DNA from: a virus | DNA length: 30,722 nucleotides | Virus record (IMG/VR): IMGVR_UViG_3300048020_000148 | Location: 1-30,722 of that record | Strand: one strand, 5' to 3' | Part shown: positions 21,706 through 27,246 of the stretch, one piece after another | Numbering within the stretch: position 1 is the first letter of the stretch | Layout of the letters: each line of letters opens with the position of its first letter | The notes under the pieces: generated by a model | The model's input: the letters and a program-made list of their open reading frames with translations, nothing else | Told to the model about the DNA's origin: nothing | The model's database searches: none | Position numbers and translations under genes: made by a program

Positions 21706-23203
21706 ATAAATCAGAGACCTCAAAATCGTTGGTCTCGATTATGACTTCTTTGTCAGTCGTCAAGGTTGCTTTGTACTTGACCCCATTGACCAATTTGACC
21801 CGAATTGTTCTTTCCCTAAAATCAACGATCAATCCCCCTTTTTGAATGTTCGCTCTCAAAGCTTGATAAATTTGCTCATCAGTTGCCCGTAGAGGGTCGA
21901 GGATCATGCTTTTACCCTTCGAGAGAATCTTTTCACGAATGTCATCCATCTCCCTTTTTTTGTCGCTCTTCTCGGACTCCCGATCGTTCTTTCTTTTGAG
22001 CAATCCTTTGTCTGGGTCGTCCTCCAATAATTCCTCAAGATTTTGAATCTTCTTTTCGAGCTTCCCGATCTCGTCTTCTAACCTTGCAAGTCTTGATTCT
22101 TCGCTTGTCGATTCGGTTTCAACCTTCAGAGCAAGTCGCATTGAGTAAAGAAGGATCGAATCGATTTCTCGTTTGCTCCACAAAGCATTCTCAAATCCGT
22201 GACCGATATGTGCCATTTTCGGGAGGTAAGAATGATTTCCAGAGTTGCGAGTTTTCAAATAAATAGAATCACCCGTCGGATCGGTTGCAATCTTGCGAAG
22301 AAAATTTGTGTAAGTCTTCGACTTGCGTCCTCGGTCGGATGAATTGTTTTTAAGAACTTGTCGAGCTTTTGCGAAAGTTTCTCGATCAATGATTGCAGGA
22401 AAGTGATTCTCGATGTCTCCGTCCTTCGTTTGCAGAGTTCCAATCGGGGAGGGGATTTCAATCAAGGTTTTGATCGTGGATGGATTCCAGACCTTCGCAG
22501 GATTTTTCATTTCTCTCATCATCGTCAGAGTCGGGACTTTTCGATCTGTAAGGTCTCGACCAATACTTGCGATCGTCTCACCTTTTGCGACCCTTTTTAT
22601 GACCTCTTGCACGATACGAACATTGCTTGCAATCAGAGAATATTTCCCGTCGATTGCTCTGATCCATGCAGTCGGTCGGTCGGAATAAATTTTTCCGTTT
22701 CTTGCATCTTCTCTTTTTTTCTCAAATGATTTTTTGATGCGGATCGATTTTGTTTTCGATTCATTATATGCTCTGGACATTGTCACGATCGCAACAATCA
22801 ATCCTCCGAGGTCGTTTAATGAGTCTTTGTCATAGGTTTGACCATCTGCCAAGGTGACGATCTTGATCCCTGCTTCAACGATTGCTTTGAGTTGATTAAG
22901 AGCGGACATGATCTTTTCCCGACTCAACCGATCCAATGACTCGACCAGAAGAAAGACTTCGTCCGTCTCGATCCGATCTGCGAAGCTTGGAGTCTTGATG
23001 AATTCCAAGAAATCTCCGAGGTCTCCTTTACTGACATGATGTGCCTTAAAAGCTGAGAGACCGAAATCGTTAAGTTCTTTTTCGAGGGTGACATCTGGAT
23101 TTCTCTTGAGCCACTCATCTCTCGATGCGTTCTGCCTTCGGAAAGAATCTCCCGACGCTTGGAGCATGGAGGAAAAGCGAAGATAACTAATAGCGATCTT
23201 CAT
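21692..23203 (-). CDS. Large serine recombinase (integrase)
   Basis: A 503-residue large serine recombinase. The resolvase-type N-terminal domain has the catalytic Ser in YLRFSS (S11 or S12), the Q-x-x-x-S-x-x-x-Q-type segment, and LLVESLDRLSRE. The recombinase domain (about residues 165-275) includes IYSDRPTAWIRAIDGKYSLI and VPTLTMMREMKNPAKVWNPS, then TIKTLIEIPSPIGTLQT. A charged coiled coil (about 358-430: LEDEIGKLEKKIQNLEELLE) follows the zinc-ribbon position. The ribbon itself (about 300-345) has no Cys; I see no cysteine anywhere in the protein. It should integrate the phage at an attB/attP pair. No attP was recognised. The start overlaps the preceding stop (ATGA). Confidence 0.9.
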   Translation of the reverse strand: MKIAISYLRFSSMLQASGDSFRRQNASRDEWLKRNPDVTLEKELNDFGLSAFKAHHVSKGDLGDFLEFIKTPSFADRIETDEVFLLVESLDRLSREKIMSALNQLKAIVEAGIKIVTLADGQTYDKDSLNDLGGLIVAIVTMSRAYNESKTKSIRIKKSFEKKREDARNGKIYSDRPTAWIRAIDGKYSLIASNVRIVQEVIKRVAKGETIASIGRDLTDRKVPTLTMMREMKNPAKVWNPSTIKTLIEIPSPIGTLQTKDGDIENHFPAIIDRETFAKARQVLKNNSSDRGRKSKTYTNFLRKIATDPTGDSIYLKTRNSGNHSYLPKMAHIGHGFENALWSKREIDSILLYSMRLALKVETESTSEESRLARLEDEIGKLEKKIQNLEELLEDDPDKGLLKRKNDRESEKSDKKREMDDIREKILSKGKSMILDPLRATDEQIYQALRANIQKGGLIVDFRERTIRVKLVNGVKYKATLTTDKEVIIETNDFEVSDLFTLN

Positions 23204-23409
23204 GAGTTTGTAAAATCTCCGCTCATGTTTCCTTGCAATTCAAATTTCTCAATTCTCCACACTCTTCTCCATGATATTTTTGAACGATCGAGAGTCTTGT
23301 TTGCTTTCTTTTGAAACTCCTTAATATCGTTGCACTCAATTAATTTCGGTCGAATTTTGTTTCCGTCTTGGTCATTGAGAAAATGTAATTTGAAAATGAA
23401 TTGATTCAT
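23200..23409 (-). CDS. Uncharacterised protein upstream of integrase
   Basis: A 69-residue protein starting MNQFIFKLHFLNDQDG at 23409, preceded by AAAGGAGGGGAGATCG; longer starts add only a polar run that duplicates the membrane-peptide frame. The content alternates strand and helix (FIFKLHFLNDQDGNKIRPKL, IKEFQKKANKTLDRSKISWR, VWRIEKFELQGN). The design of two strands, a Lys-rich helix and a final strand resembles the small early proteins at 24.9-25.1 kb. It is coupled to the integrase by an ATGA overlap and to the 36-residue membrane peptide by another. Could be a recombination directionality factor from its place beside the integrase, but no sequence support exists. Confidence 0.55.
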   Translation of the reverse strand: MNQFIFKLHFLNDQDGNKIRPKLIECNDIKEFQKKANKTLDRSKISWRRVWRIEKFELQGNMSGDFTNS

Positions 23410-23516
23410 CGATCTCCCCTCCTTTCGTCGATCTTCCCGACGATCCATAGAAAGATCGGGACGAGGATGAATTGGAATCCTATGAGGATGAGAAAGCTTT
23501 TGTCTAGTTCGCTCAT
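23406..23516 (-). CDS. Single-pass membrane peptide (36 residues)
   Basis: A short gene: MSELDKSFLILIGFQFILVP then IFLWIVGKIDERRGDR. It has one transmembrane helix (about residues 8-27), an acidic N-terminus and a charged C-terminus. The stop overlaps the next ATG (ATGA). A weak ribosome site GGGAAG precedes the start. Its coding end supplies the AAAGGAGG used by the next gene. Role unknown; small membrane peptides in early regions often alter host membrane or superinfection. Confidence 0.5.
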   Translation of the reverse strand: MSELDKSFLILIGFQFILVPIFLWIVGKIDERRGDR

Positions 23517-23520
23517 GGTC

Positions 23521-23757
23521 TTACTTCCCTATGAAAAGAGTTATTCCCTTGCCTTCATTCCATCTCAAAATCATTGCAATGATATTACCACGATCATCAG
23601 TCCAGACATTATTTTCATTCGATCCATAATTTAAGAACTCCGTGCAAGCTTGCATTGCATCGGTTTTGGATACATTGATCGAGCGAGTCATGTCGGTGTA
23701 TAAGTGAATGCTTGCTTTGATTTCTTTTGCGTCTTCAATTGCTTTTTTAAGTATCAT
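23521..23757 (-). CDS. Uncharacterised early protein
   Basis: A 78-residue protein (MILKKAIEDAKEIKASIHLY to ILRWNEGKGITLFIGK). The order helix, strand, helix, two strands looks like a compact alpha/beta fold. The start is preceded by a copy of the leader motif (CTCCGTGGGTTG on the plus strand at 23768..23779) with GGAG as ribosome site. No family recognised. One of a run of small genes between integrase and the first early promoter; such genes commonly encode host-takeover or anti-defence factors. Confidence 0.55.
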   Translation of the reverse strand: MILKKAIEDAKEIKASIHLYTDMTRSINVSKTDAMQACTEFLNYGSNENNVWTDDRGNIIAMILRWNEGKGITLFIGK

Positions 23758-23767
23758 TGTTTTTGTT

Positions 23768-23779
23768 CTCCGTGGGTTG
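23768..23779 (-). promoter_or_regulatory. Leader motif copy
   Basis: Minus strand CAACCCACGGAG, 10 bases before the ATG at 23757. Confidence 0.6.
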
Positions 23780-23785
23780 AGTGAT

Positions 23786-24253
23786 TTATTTTTTTAAGTT
23801 CAAGGAATAATAGGTCTCGGAATATGCGATGTATTGCTCTTCGAAAAATGCGTTCTTCGCATAACGAACGATGACCACAAGATGCTCTCGATTTTGATAA
23901 TCTTGAGTCTGTAATTTCCTTTGAATGCCCCCCATTGCTTGCTCTAAAGATGAATAAACTTTTGTGGTAGCTCGGTGAGATTCGCACATTGAATAAGTGG
24001 ATTGATAATCAAAGTTTTTTGGATTGTTGCGATTTAACATTGCGAACATTTCATCCTCGGAATCTCTGACAAAAATATCTGCAGTTGTTTTTACTGCTTT
24101 CATTCCAAGTCCTTGCTCTGCATTTTTAATGATCTCTAAAGTCTTAAATCCTTCGTTTTGAGTAAGAGTCTTTTTAAGAGAAACCTTAAAAGAATCTTTT
24201 CCTGCAACTCCGACCATTGTTTCGCTTTGTTTGATGATGTTTGAATTTGTCAT
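23786..24253 (-). CDS. Uncharacterised early protein
   Basis: A 155-residue protein with no membrane segment. It contains a strand-rich N-terminal part (DSFKVSLKKTLTQNEGFKTLE), a helix (NAEQGLGMKAVKTTADIFVR), and HRATTKVYSSLEQAMGGIQRKL, ending YAKNAFFEEQYIAYSETYYS. A degenerate leader motif (GTGGGTTTGT, 24261..24270) precedes the ATG but without GGAG. It has its own promoter 51 bases upstream (TTGACA-N16-TAAAGT at 24304..24331). Function unknown. Confidence 0.55.
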   Translation of the reverse strand: MTNSNIIKQSETMVGVAGKDSFKVSLKKTLTQNEGFKTLEIIKNAEQGLGMKAVKTTADIFVRDSEDEMFAMLNRNNPKNFDYQSTYSMCESHRATTKVYSSLEQAMGGIQRKLQTQDYQNREHLVVIVRYAKNAFFEEQYIAYSETYYSLNLKK

Positions 24254-24303
24254 TTTTATTGTGGGTTTGTTAGTGATAATCTATGCGTCAATTTATGAGA
24301 TTC

Positions 24304-24331
24304 ACTTTAGTGGTTTGCCATTAATTGTCAA
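24304..24331 (-). promoter_or_regulatory. Early promoter without palindrome
   Basis: TTGACA, a 16-base spacer, TAAAGT. Same -35, spacing and -10 as the palindrome-bearing promoters, but the spacer sequence is unrelated, so it should escape the regulator of the others. It is in the gap 24254..24387. Confidence 0.6.
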
Positions 24332-24387
24332 GACTATCGTAACAAGTTTTGAAAAGTTTTTTTTACGAATCGCTTGAGTCCCTTTAT

Positions 24388-24612
24388 TTAAGCGGACTTT
24401 AGCGGATTATTTTTTTTTGATTTTTCTTCGATCATCAACTCCATTTTTTGAGTCATCCAATCAATGTCGTTTTTCAATCGATTAATATGGAGTTGATCAA
24501 GTCTCCCCTTATCATGCCTTTCCTGCAATTGATCGAGGTGGAGACTTGCGATATTTAGAAGAGGGATAAAGTCCTCAATCTTATTTTTAAAAAGGTTTTT
24601 TGCGATGCTCAT
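24388..24612 (-). CDS. Uncharacterised helical early protein
   Basis: A 74-residue protein beginning MSIAKNLFKNKIEDFIPLLN, from the ATG at 24612 that follows CACGGAGAAAATAAA. An upstream in-frame start would run through the leader motif. The body is one or two long helices (LLNIASLHLDQLQERHDKGR, LHINRLKNDIDWMTQKMELM) and a Lys-rich tail. Coiled-coil-like; no family recognised. The leader motif copy 24621..24635 decides the start. Confidence 0.55.
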   Translation of the reverse strand: MSIAKNLFKNKIEDFIPLLNIASLHLDQLQERHDKGRLDQLHINRLKNDIDWMTQKMELMIEEKSKKNNPLKSA

Positions 24613-24620
24613 TTTATTTT

Positions 24621-24635
24621 CTCCGTGGGTTGTGA
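24621..24635 (-). promoter_or_regulatory. Leader motif copy
   Basis: Minus strand CACAACCCACGGAG, 8 bases before the ATG at 24612. Best-conserved form, together with the copy at 24866..24882. Confidence 0.65.
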
Positions 24636-24857
24636 TCAAAATGCAGGATCGTAAAAACGATCGATCTTAACTGCTTTGTCATCTCTCAAGACCACAATCC
24701 AGAAATCTCCTTTTCCATCTGGTAAAGATTTTTGCAAAGAAAGCTCAACTCGTTCGCTTGCTATTGACTTCGGAAATCCTCGATCGATTCGATTTTGAAT
24801 TACTTGCTTTCTAAATTTTTTCGCTTCTTTTGAACAATATGTTTTGATCTCTTTCAT
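24636..24857 (-). CDS. Uncharacterised early protein
   Basis: A 73-residue basic protein (MKEIKTYCSKEAKKFRKQVI, GFPKSIASERVELSLQKSLP, GDFWIVVLRDDKAVKIDRFY). It combines a Lys/Arg-rich N-terminal helix with a two-strand C-terminus. Preceded by the leader motif at 24866..24882. The stop codon lies within the next gene's motif. Function unknown. Confidence 0.55.
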   Translation of the reverse strand: MKEIKTYCSKEAKKFRKQVIQNRIDRGFPKSIASERVELSLQKSLPDGKGDFWIVVLRDDKAVKIDRFYDPAF

Positions 24858-24865
24858 TTTATTTT

Positions 24866-24882
24866 CCTCCGTGGGTTGTGAT
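24866..24882 (-). promoter_or_regulatory. Leader motif copy
   Basis: Minus strand CACAACCCACGGAGGA, before the ATG at 24857, with the extended Shine-Dalgarno GGAGGA. The preceding stop codon at 24882 abuts it. Confidence 0.65.
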
Positions 24883-25088
24883 TAAATTTCGTAAATGCAA
24901 CGCTCCGCTTTCATTGTGTAAGATGGATATTGCTCCTTGATTTCTTTGAGGTCTTCTTGATAGTGCCTCCCCTTTAAACGAGCCTTGCAAAGTTTCATTG
25001 CTTGGCTTGCGTTATCCGCATCGACTTGGATGAAACATCCGATGATGAGATTTCCGTTTTCGTAAAAGTTGAGATTGTAGTAGTACAT
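24882..25088 (-). CDS. Uncharacterised early protein
   Basis: A 68-residue protein with the pattern strand, strand, long helix: MYYYNLNFYENGNLIIGCFI and VDADNASQAMKLCKARLKGR, ending YTMKAERCIYEI. The DADNASQAMKLCKARL helix is like the small DNA- or protein-binding modules with D-A-E/D-N-x-x-x-A seen in phage proteins, but no function follows. The leader before it is degenerate (CACAACTCAACAAAATTAATT) and lacks GGAG, so it is probably translated by coupling to the 37-residue gene, whose stop is two bases upstream. Confidence 0.55.
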   Translation of the reverse strand: MYYYNLNFYENGNLIIGCFIQVDADNASQAMKLCKARLKGRHYQEDLKEIKEQYPSYTMKAERCIYEI

Positions 25089-25090
25089 AA

Positions 25091-25204
25091 TTAATTTTGT
25101 TGAGTTGTGATTGTTTCGGTTTCAAGACGACTCTCAACCCACCTCGCAGACTCGAAAATCGAGATCGAAACGAGGAGGATTGTGATGAGTTGTCTTGCTT
25201 TCAT
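25091..25204 (-). CDS. Small hydrophobic peptide (37 residues), leaderless
   Basis: A short gene: MKARQLITILLVSISIFESA, then RWVESRLETETITTQQN. A positively charged start and a hydrophobic stretch make a signal-anchor-like segment. The ATG is only 8 bases from a promoter -10 box (25212..25217), so the mRNA should begin at or within a base or two of the start codon. It ends two bases before the next ATG. Too short for a family assignment. Its proximity to a palindrome-bearing promoter suggests expression in step with the other early genes. Confidence 0.45.
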   Translation of the reverse strand: MKARQLITILLVSISIFESARWVESRLETETITTQQN

Positions 25205-25211
25205 GTTTATA

Positions 25212-25239
25212 GATTTATCATAACTAGTTATGAAGTCAA
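25212..25239 (-). promoter_or_regulatory. Early promoter with palindrome operator
   Basis: TTGACT, a 16-base spacer holding CATAACTAGTTATG (25219..25232), TAAATC. One mismatch each in the -35 and -10 boxes relative to the two stronger copies. Confidence 0.65.
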
Positions 25240-25246
25240 GCTTTCT

Positions 25247-25594
25247 TCAATCTTTTTTCAATTTTTTTTCTTCTCTTGATTTTGCCCGTGCTTTCTGGAG
25301 TTTCGCTTGTTGCTCTGGAGTGATCTTCCGCTTGCTTTTTGCCCCTCCCTTCGCTTGTGCTTGTGCTTTGTACTCTCCGCACTTGTGGTCGATCACGATC
25401 TCATCTCGGACGGGATCAAACATCCTCTGGATTGTGTAGTTGATTGCCTCGATCATGGTTTTTGTGAATCCGAGATTCAGATTTTTTTGATCGGGAGTTG
25501 ATCCCTTGCCCGTGATATCAAAATCAATTTGATAATGATATCCATCGGGAGAGGTTTCGGGATTTGCTTTTGTGATTTTATATTTTGTTTTCAT
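25247..25594 (-). CDS. Uncharacterised basic early protein
   Basis: A 115-residue protein. The N-terminal two thirds are alpha/beta (MKTKYKITKANPETSPDGYH, NLNLGFTKTMIEAINYTIQR, MFDPVRDEIVIDHKCGEYKA). The last 40 residues are highly basic and helical (AQAKGGAKSKRKITPEQQAK, LQKARAKSREEKKLKKD), suggesting nucleic-acid binding. The leader motif at 25603..25618 contains CCTACGGAG. No known family. Confidence 0.55.
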   Translation of the reverse strand: MKTKYKITKANPETSPDGYHYQIDFDITGKGSTPDQKNLNLGFTKTMIEAINYTIQRMFDPVRDEIVIDHKCGEYKAQAQAKGGAKSKRKITPEQQAKLQKARAKSREEKKLKKD

Positions 25595-25602
25595 TGTGCT
25601 TT

Positions 25603-25618
25603 TCTCCGTAGGTTATGG
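25603..25618 (-). promoter_or_regulatory. Leader motif copy, diverged
   Basis: Minus strand CCATAACCTACGGAGA: two changes from the common form, GGAG kept, 8 bases before the ATG at 25594. Confidence 0.5.
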
Positions 25619-25622
25619 GGTC

Positions 25623-26165
25623 TCAAGCGACCCCTTTTAATTTGTGGTAGAGGTGAGAATCATCGGTCATCAACCACCCGAACTTATTCATCAATTTTCT
25701 TGATTCTCCAGACTTCGAGAAGGGGAAAGGAATGTCCATGCCTCCGTCAGAATATAAAGTAGTTTCAGAAAAATTCATATTAACGAACTGCCTTTTCATT
25801 TGCCGAGGAGTATAGAAAGAAATATTTTCGGTACTGACAAACTCCTCTCCTTTTGCTTCTGCTTTTAATTGCTCCATTGATTGATCAAATGATTGATCTG
25901 AAATAATCCGAAAGAGTCCAGAATCACTCATCGAAGAGAAGGTCGGTTCAAAGTGATGGAGAAAACTTGCTCCTTCTTTTGCCTTAAAGATGTAATAAAC
26001 GAGACCATCAATCAAGACCCATTCTTTGACCTCTGAGACCTTCTTTGCGAATGCGGACTTGCCGAGATATTCTTCGGCATTCTTTAAACGCTCCTGCTCC
26101 TTGGTTGAAGCTTGAGCGAATACTTGTTCAAATTTTGTAATTCCTCTTGTGATTTGTAATTTCAT
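25623..26165 (-). CDS. Uncharacterised early protein
   Basis: A 180-residue protein, the largest of the early unknowns. The N-terminal part is helical (ITKFEQVFAQASTKEQERLK, NAEEYLGKSAFAKKVSEVKE), followed by strands (WVLIDGLVYYIFKAKEGASF) and a C-terminal half with SDQSFDQSMEQLKAEAKGEE and FYTPRQMKRQFVNMNFSETT. No motif, signal or membrane segment. The leader motif at 26174..26191 precedes it. Confidence 0.55.
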   Translation of the reverse strand: MKLQITRGITKFEQVFAQASTKEQERLKNAEEYLGKSAFAKKVSEVKEWVLIDGLVYYIFKAKEGASFLHHFEPTFSSMSDSGLFRIISDQSFDQSMEQLKAEAKGEEFVSTENISFYTPRQMKRQFVNMNFSETTLYSDGGMDIPFPFSKSGESRKLMNKFGWLMTDDSHLYHKLKGVA

Positions 26166-26173
26166 TTTTATTT

Positions 26174-26191
26174 TCTCCGTGGGTTTGTGAT
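26174..26191 (-). promoter_or_regulatory. Leader motif copy
   Basis: Minus strand ATCACAAACCCACGGAGA, 8 bases before the ATG at 26165; one inserted A relative to the common form. The stop codon of the previous gene overlaps it. Confidence 0.6.
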
Positions 26192-26400
26192 TAGGAAAGA
26201 ATTTTGATTTTCTTATTTACGATTGCGATGATCTCGCTTTTCAAGTGGGGAAGTTCAGTTCCGATTTTCTCTCCATTGCGAAGAAATTCGGTGACTACTG
26301 AATTCAAGATCATTTCGATTGCATCTTGCTTCTTCGATCCTTCTGCGAATCTGTGGTCGTTTTCAAGTTTGTTGAGTTGGTGTTTAATTGAGTTGATCAT
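26191..26400 (-). CDS. Uncharacterised helical early protein
   Basis: A 69-residue protein made of helices with alternating charge (MINSIKHQLNKLENDHRFAE, GSKKQDAIEMILNSVVTEFL, LPHLKSEIIAIVNKKIKIL). No family recognised. It is the first gene after the promoter at 26442..26469. The leader has GTGGGTT but CACGAAA in place of GGAG, so its Shine-Dalgarno sequence is weak. Confidence 0.5.
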   Translation of the reverse strand: MINSIKHQLNKLENDHRFAEGSKKQDAIEMILNSVVTEFLRNGEKIGTELPHLKSEIIAIVNKKIKILS

Positions 26401-26414
26401 TTTGATTTTTTTTC

Positions 26415-26481
26415 GTGGGTTAATGTGTTAAATATAATTTGACTTTATCATAACTAGTTATGTTGTCAACCCCTAATCAAT
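26415..26481 (-). repeat. Promoter-leader direct repeat, copy A
   Basis: About 66 bp nearly identical to 27094..27161, covering the leader motif, the promoter with its palindrome and upstream sequence. I count about four or five differences. Confidence 0.75.
26442..26469 (-). promoter_or_regulatory. Early promoter with palindrome operator
   Basis: TTGACA, a 16-base spacer containing the perfect 14-bp palindrome CATAACTAGTTATG (26449..26462), TAAAGT. Drives the 69-residue gene and those downstream. Confidence 0.75.
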
Positions 26482-26501
26482 CTTTTTTTAAAAAAGTTTT
26501 T

Positions 26502-26657
26502 TTACTCGTTTTCGAATTCAAGAATCTGCTCGACTAAGTCCCTTGGAGACTCACCCCAGAAGGATTCCGATTTCCATTTGATTGCATAAGGCTCATCATC
26601 GTAGTCCATGAATCTTGCGTTGTCTTGTACAAATTTAACTATTTCGTTTTCGTTCAT
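26502..26657 (-). CDS. Small acidic early protein (51 residues)
   Basis: A short gene with good support: the ATG at 26657 follows CACGGAGGAAATAAA. The peptide begins MNENEIVKFVQDNARFMDYD, then DEPYAIKWKSESFWGESPRD, ending LVEQILEFENE. Acidic and helical, about 25 percent Asp/Glu, which would suit a DNA-mimic or protein inhibitor, though no structure is implied. It ends 33 bases before the promoter at 26442..26469. Confidence 0.55.
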   Translation of the reverse strand: MNENEIVKFVQDNARFMDYDDEPYAIKWKSESFWGESPRDLVEQILEFENE

Positions 26658-26663
26658 TTTATT

Positions 26664-26680
26664 TCCTCCGTGGGTTAATA
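26664..26680 (-). promoter_or_regulatory. Leader motif copy
   Basis: Minus strand TATTAACCCACGGAGGA, before the ATG at 26657; TTAACCCACGGAG replaces CACAACCCACGGAG. Confidence 0.55.
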
Positions 26681-27085
26681 TTATCTTGTTTTATAAACTG
26701 CATGAATCCCTGCGATTCTTCTCTTGTCGATCTTGCGAGGGTCGGTATCAATTAAGGTCTTGCCTTCGTGATCCAAGAGCATGAGGTGAGCGGAGCGACC
26801 ATATCTCACGGAGACCATATATTTCACGAAGTCTCCGTCATCAAGTTTTGCGATCTTTTTCCGTGCTTGCCCGATCGAGCAATTCTTCCCGATCTTGGAG
26901 AGACGGGAGCGACAAGCGAATCCGTTGCGGTTGAGGATCGCATTCCTGCGGTTGTCGGCAAGTGATCCCGTGTAATGGAATGAGTTCACATCGATTCCAA
27001 GTGCGGTGAGGACTGCGGTGACGCAGATGGTTTTTTGCTCTCCACTCTTGTGAGTGATGTGGTTTTGTAGTTTTACGGGTGTCAT
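26681..27085 (-). CDS. Papain-like cysteine peptidase-fold early protein
   Basis: A 134-residue protein, the first gene of the early region. Residues 15-30 (GEQKTICVTAVLTALG) have Gln17 and Cys21 in the Q-x-x-x-C-x-x-x-A-x-x-x-A helix of papain-like/C39-like folds; GRSAHLMLLDHEGKTLIDTD supplies His100 and a following Asp. A phage family with this Cys...His...D-T-x layout is known, usually without proven function. The central helix (CSIGQARKKIAKLDDGDFVK) is similar in such proteins. It could be a peptidase, deamidase or transferase acting on a host or defence protein; an amidase/endolysin role is possible but the early promoter argues against it. Confidence 0.55.
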   Translation of the reverse strand: MTPVKLQNHITHKSGEQKTICVTAVLTALGIDVNSFHYTGSLADNRRNAILNRNGFACRSRLSKIGKNCSIGQARKKIAKLDDGDFVKYMVSVRYGRSAHLMLLDHEGKTLIDTDPRKIDKRRIAGIHAVYKTR

Positions 27086-27093
27086 TTTATTAA

Positions 27094-27161
27094 GTGGGTT
27101 AATGTGTTAAATATGACTTAACTTTATCATAACTAGTTATGATGTCAACCCCTAATCCAAT
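27094..27161 (-). repeat. Promoter-leader direct repeat, copy B
   Basis: Partner of 26415..26481. The leader here lacks the CGGAG, reading AACCCACTTAATAAAATG. Confidence 0.75.
27121..27148 (-). promoter_or_regulatory. First early promoter with palindrome operator
   Basis: TTGACA, a 16-base spacer with CATAACTAGTTATG (27128..27141), TAAAGT. It is the most upstream promoter of the leftward early region, just after the late terminator. Confidence 0.78.
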
Positions 27162-27175
27162 TTATTTTCAATCAC

Positions 27176-27218
27176 AAAAAAACCCTCGGAGATCGCATAA
27201 ATAAAGGGACTCGGAGGG
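27176..27218 (-). terminator. Terminator ending the late operon
   Basis: On the minus strand CCCTCCGAG, an 18-base loop, CTCCGAGGG (one C-C mismatch), then TTTTTTT. It separates the membrane-protein genes from the first early promoter. The same -CCGAG-/-CTCGG- core occurs in the terminator at 15028..15074. Confidence 0.7.
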
Positions 27219-27246
27219 ATTGTTTAAATTAGCCTTAAAAAAAGTT

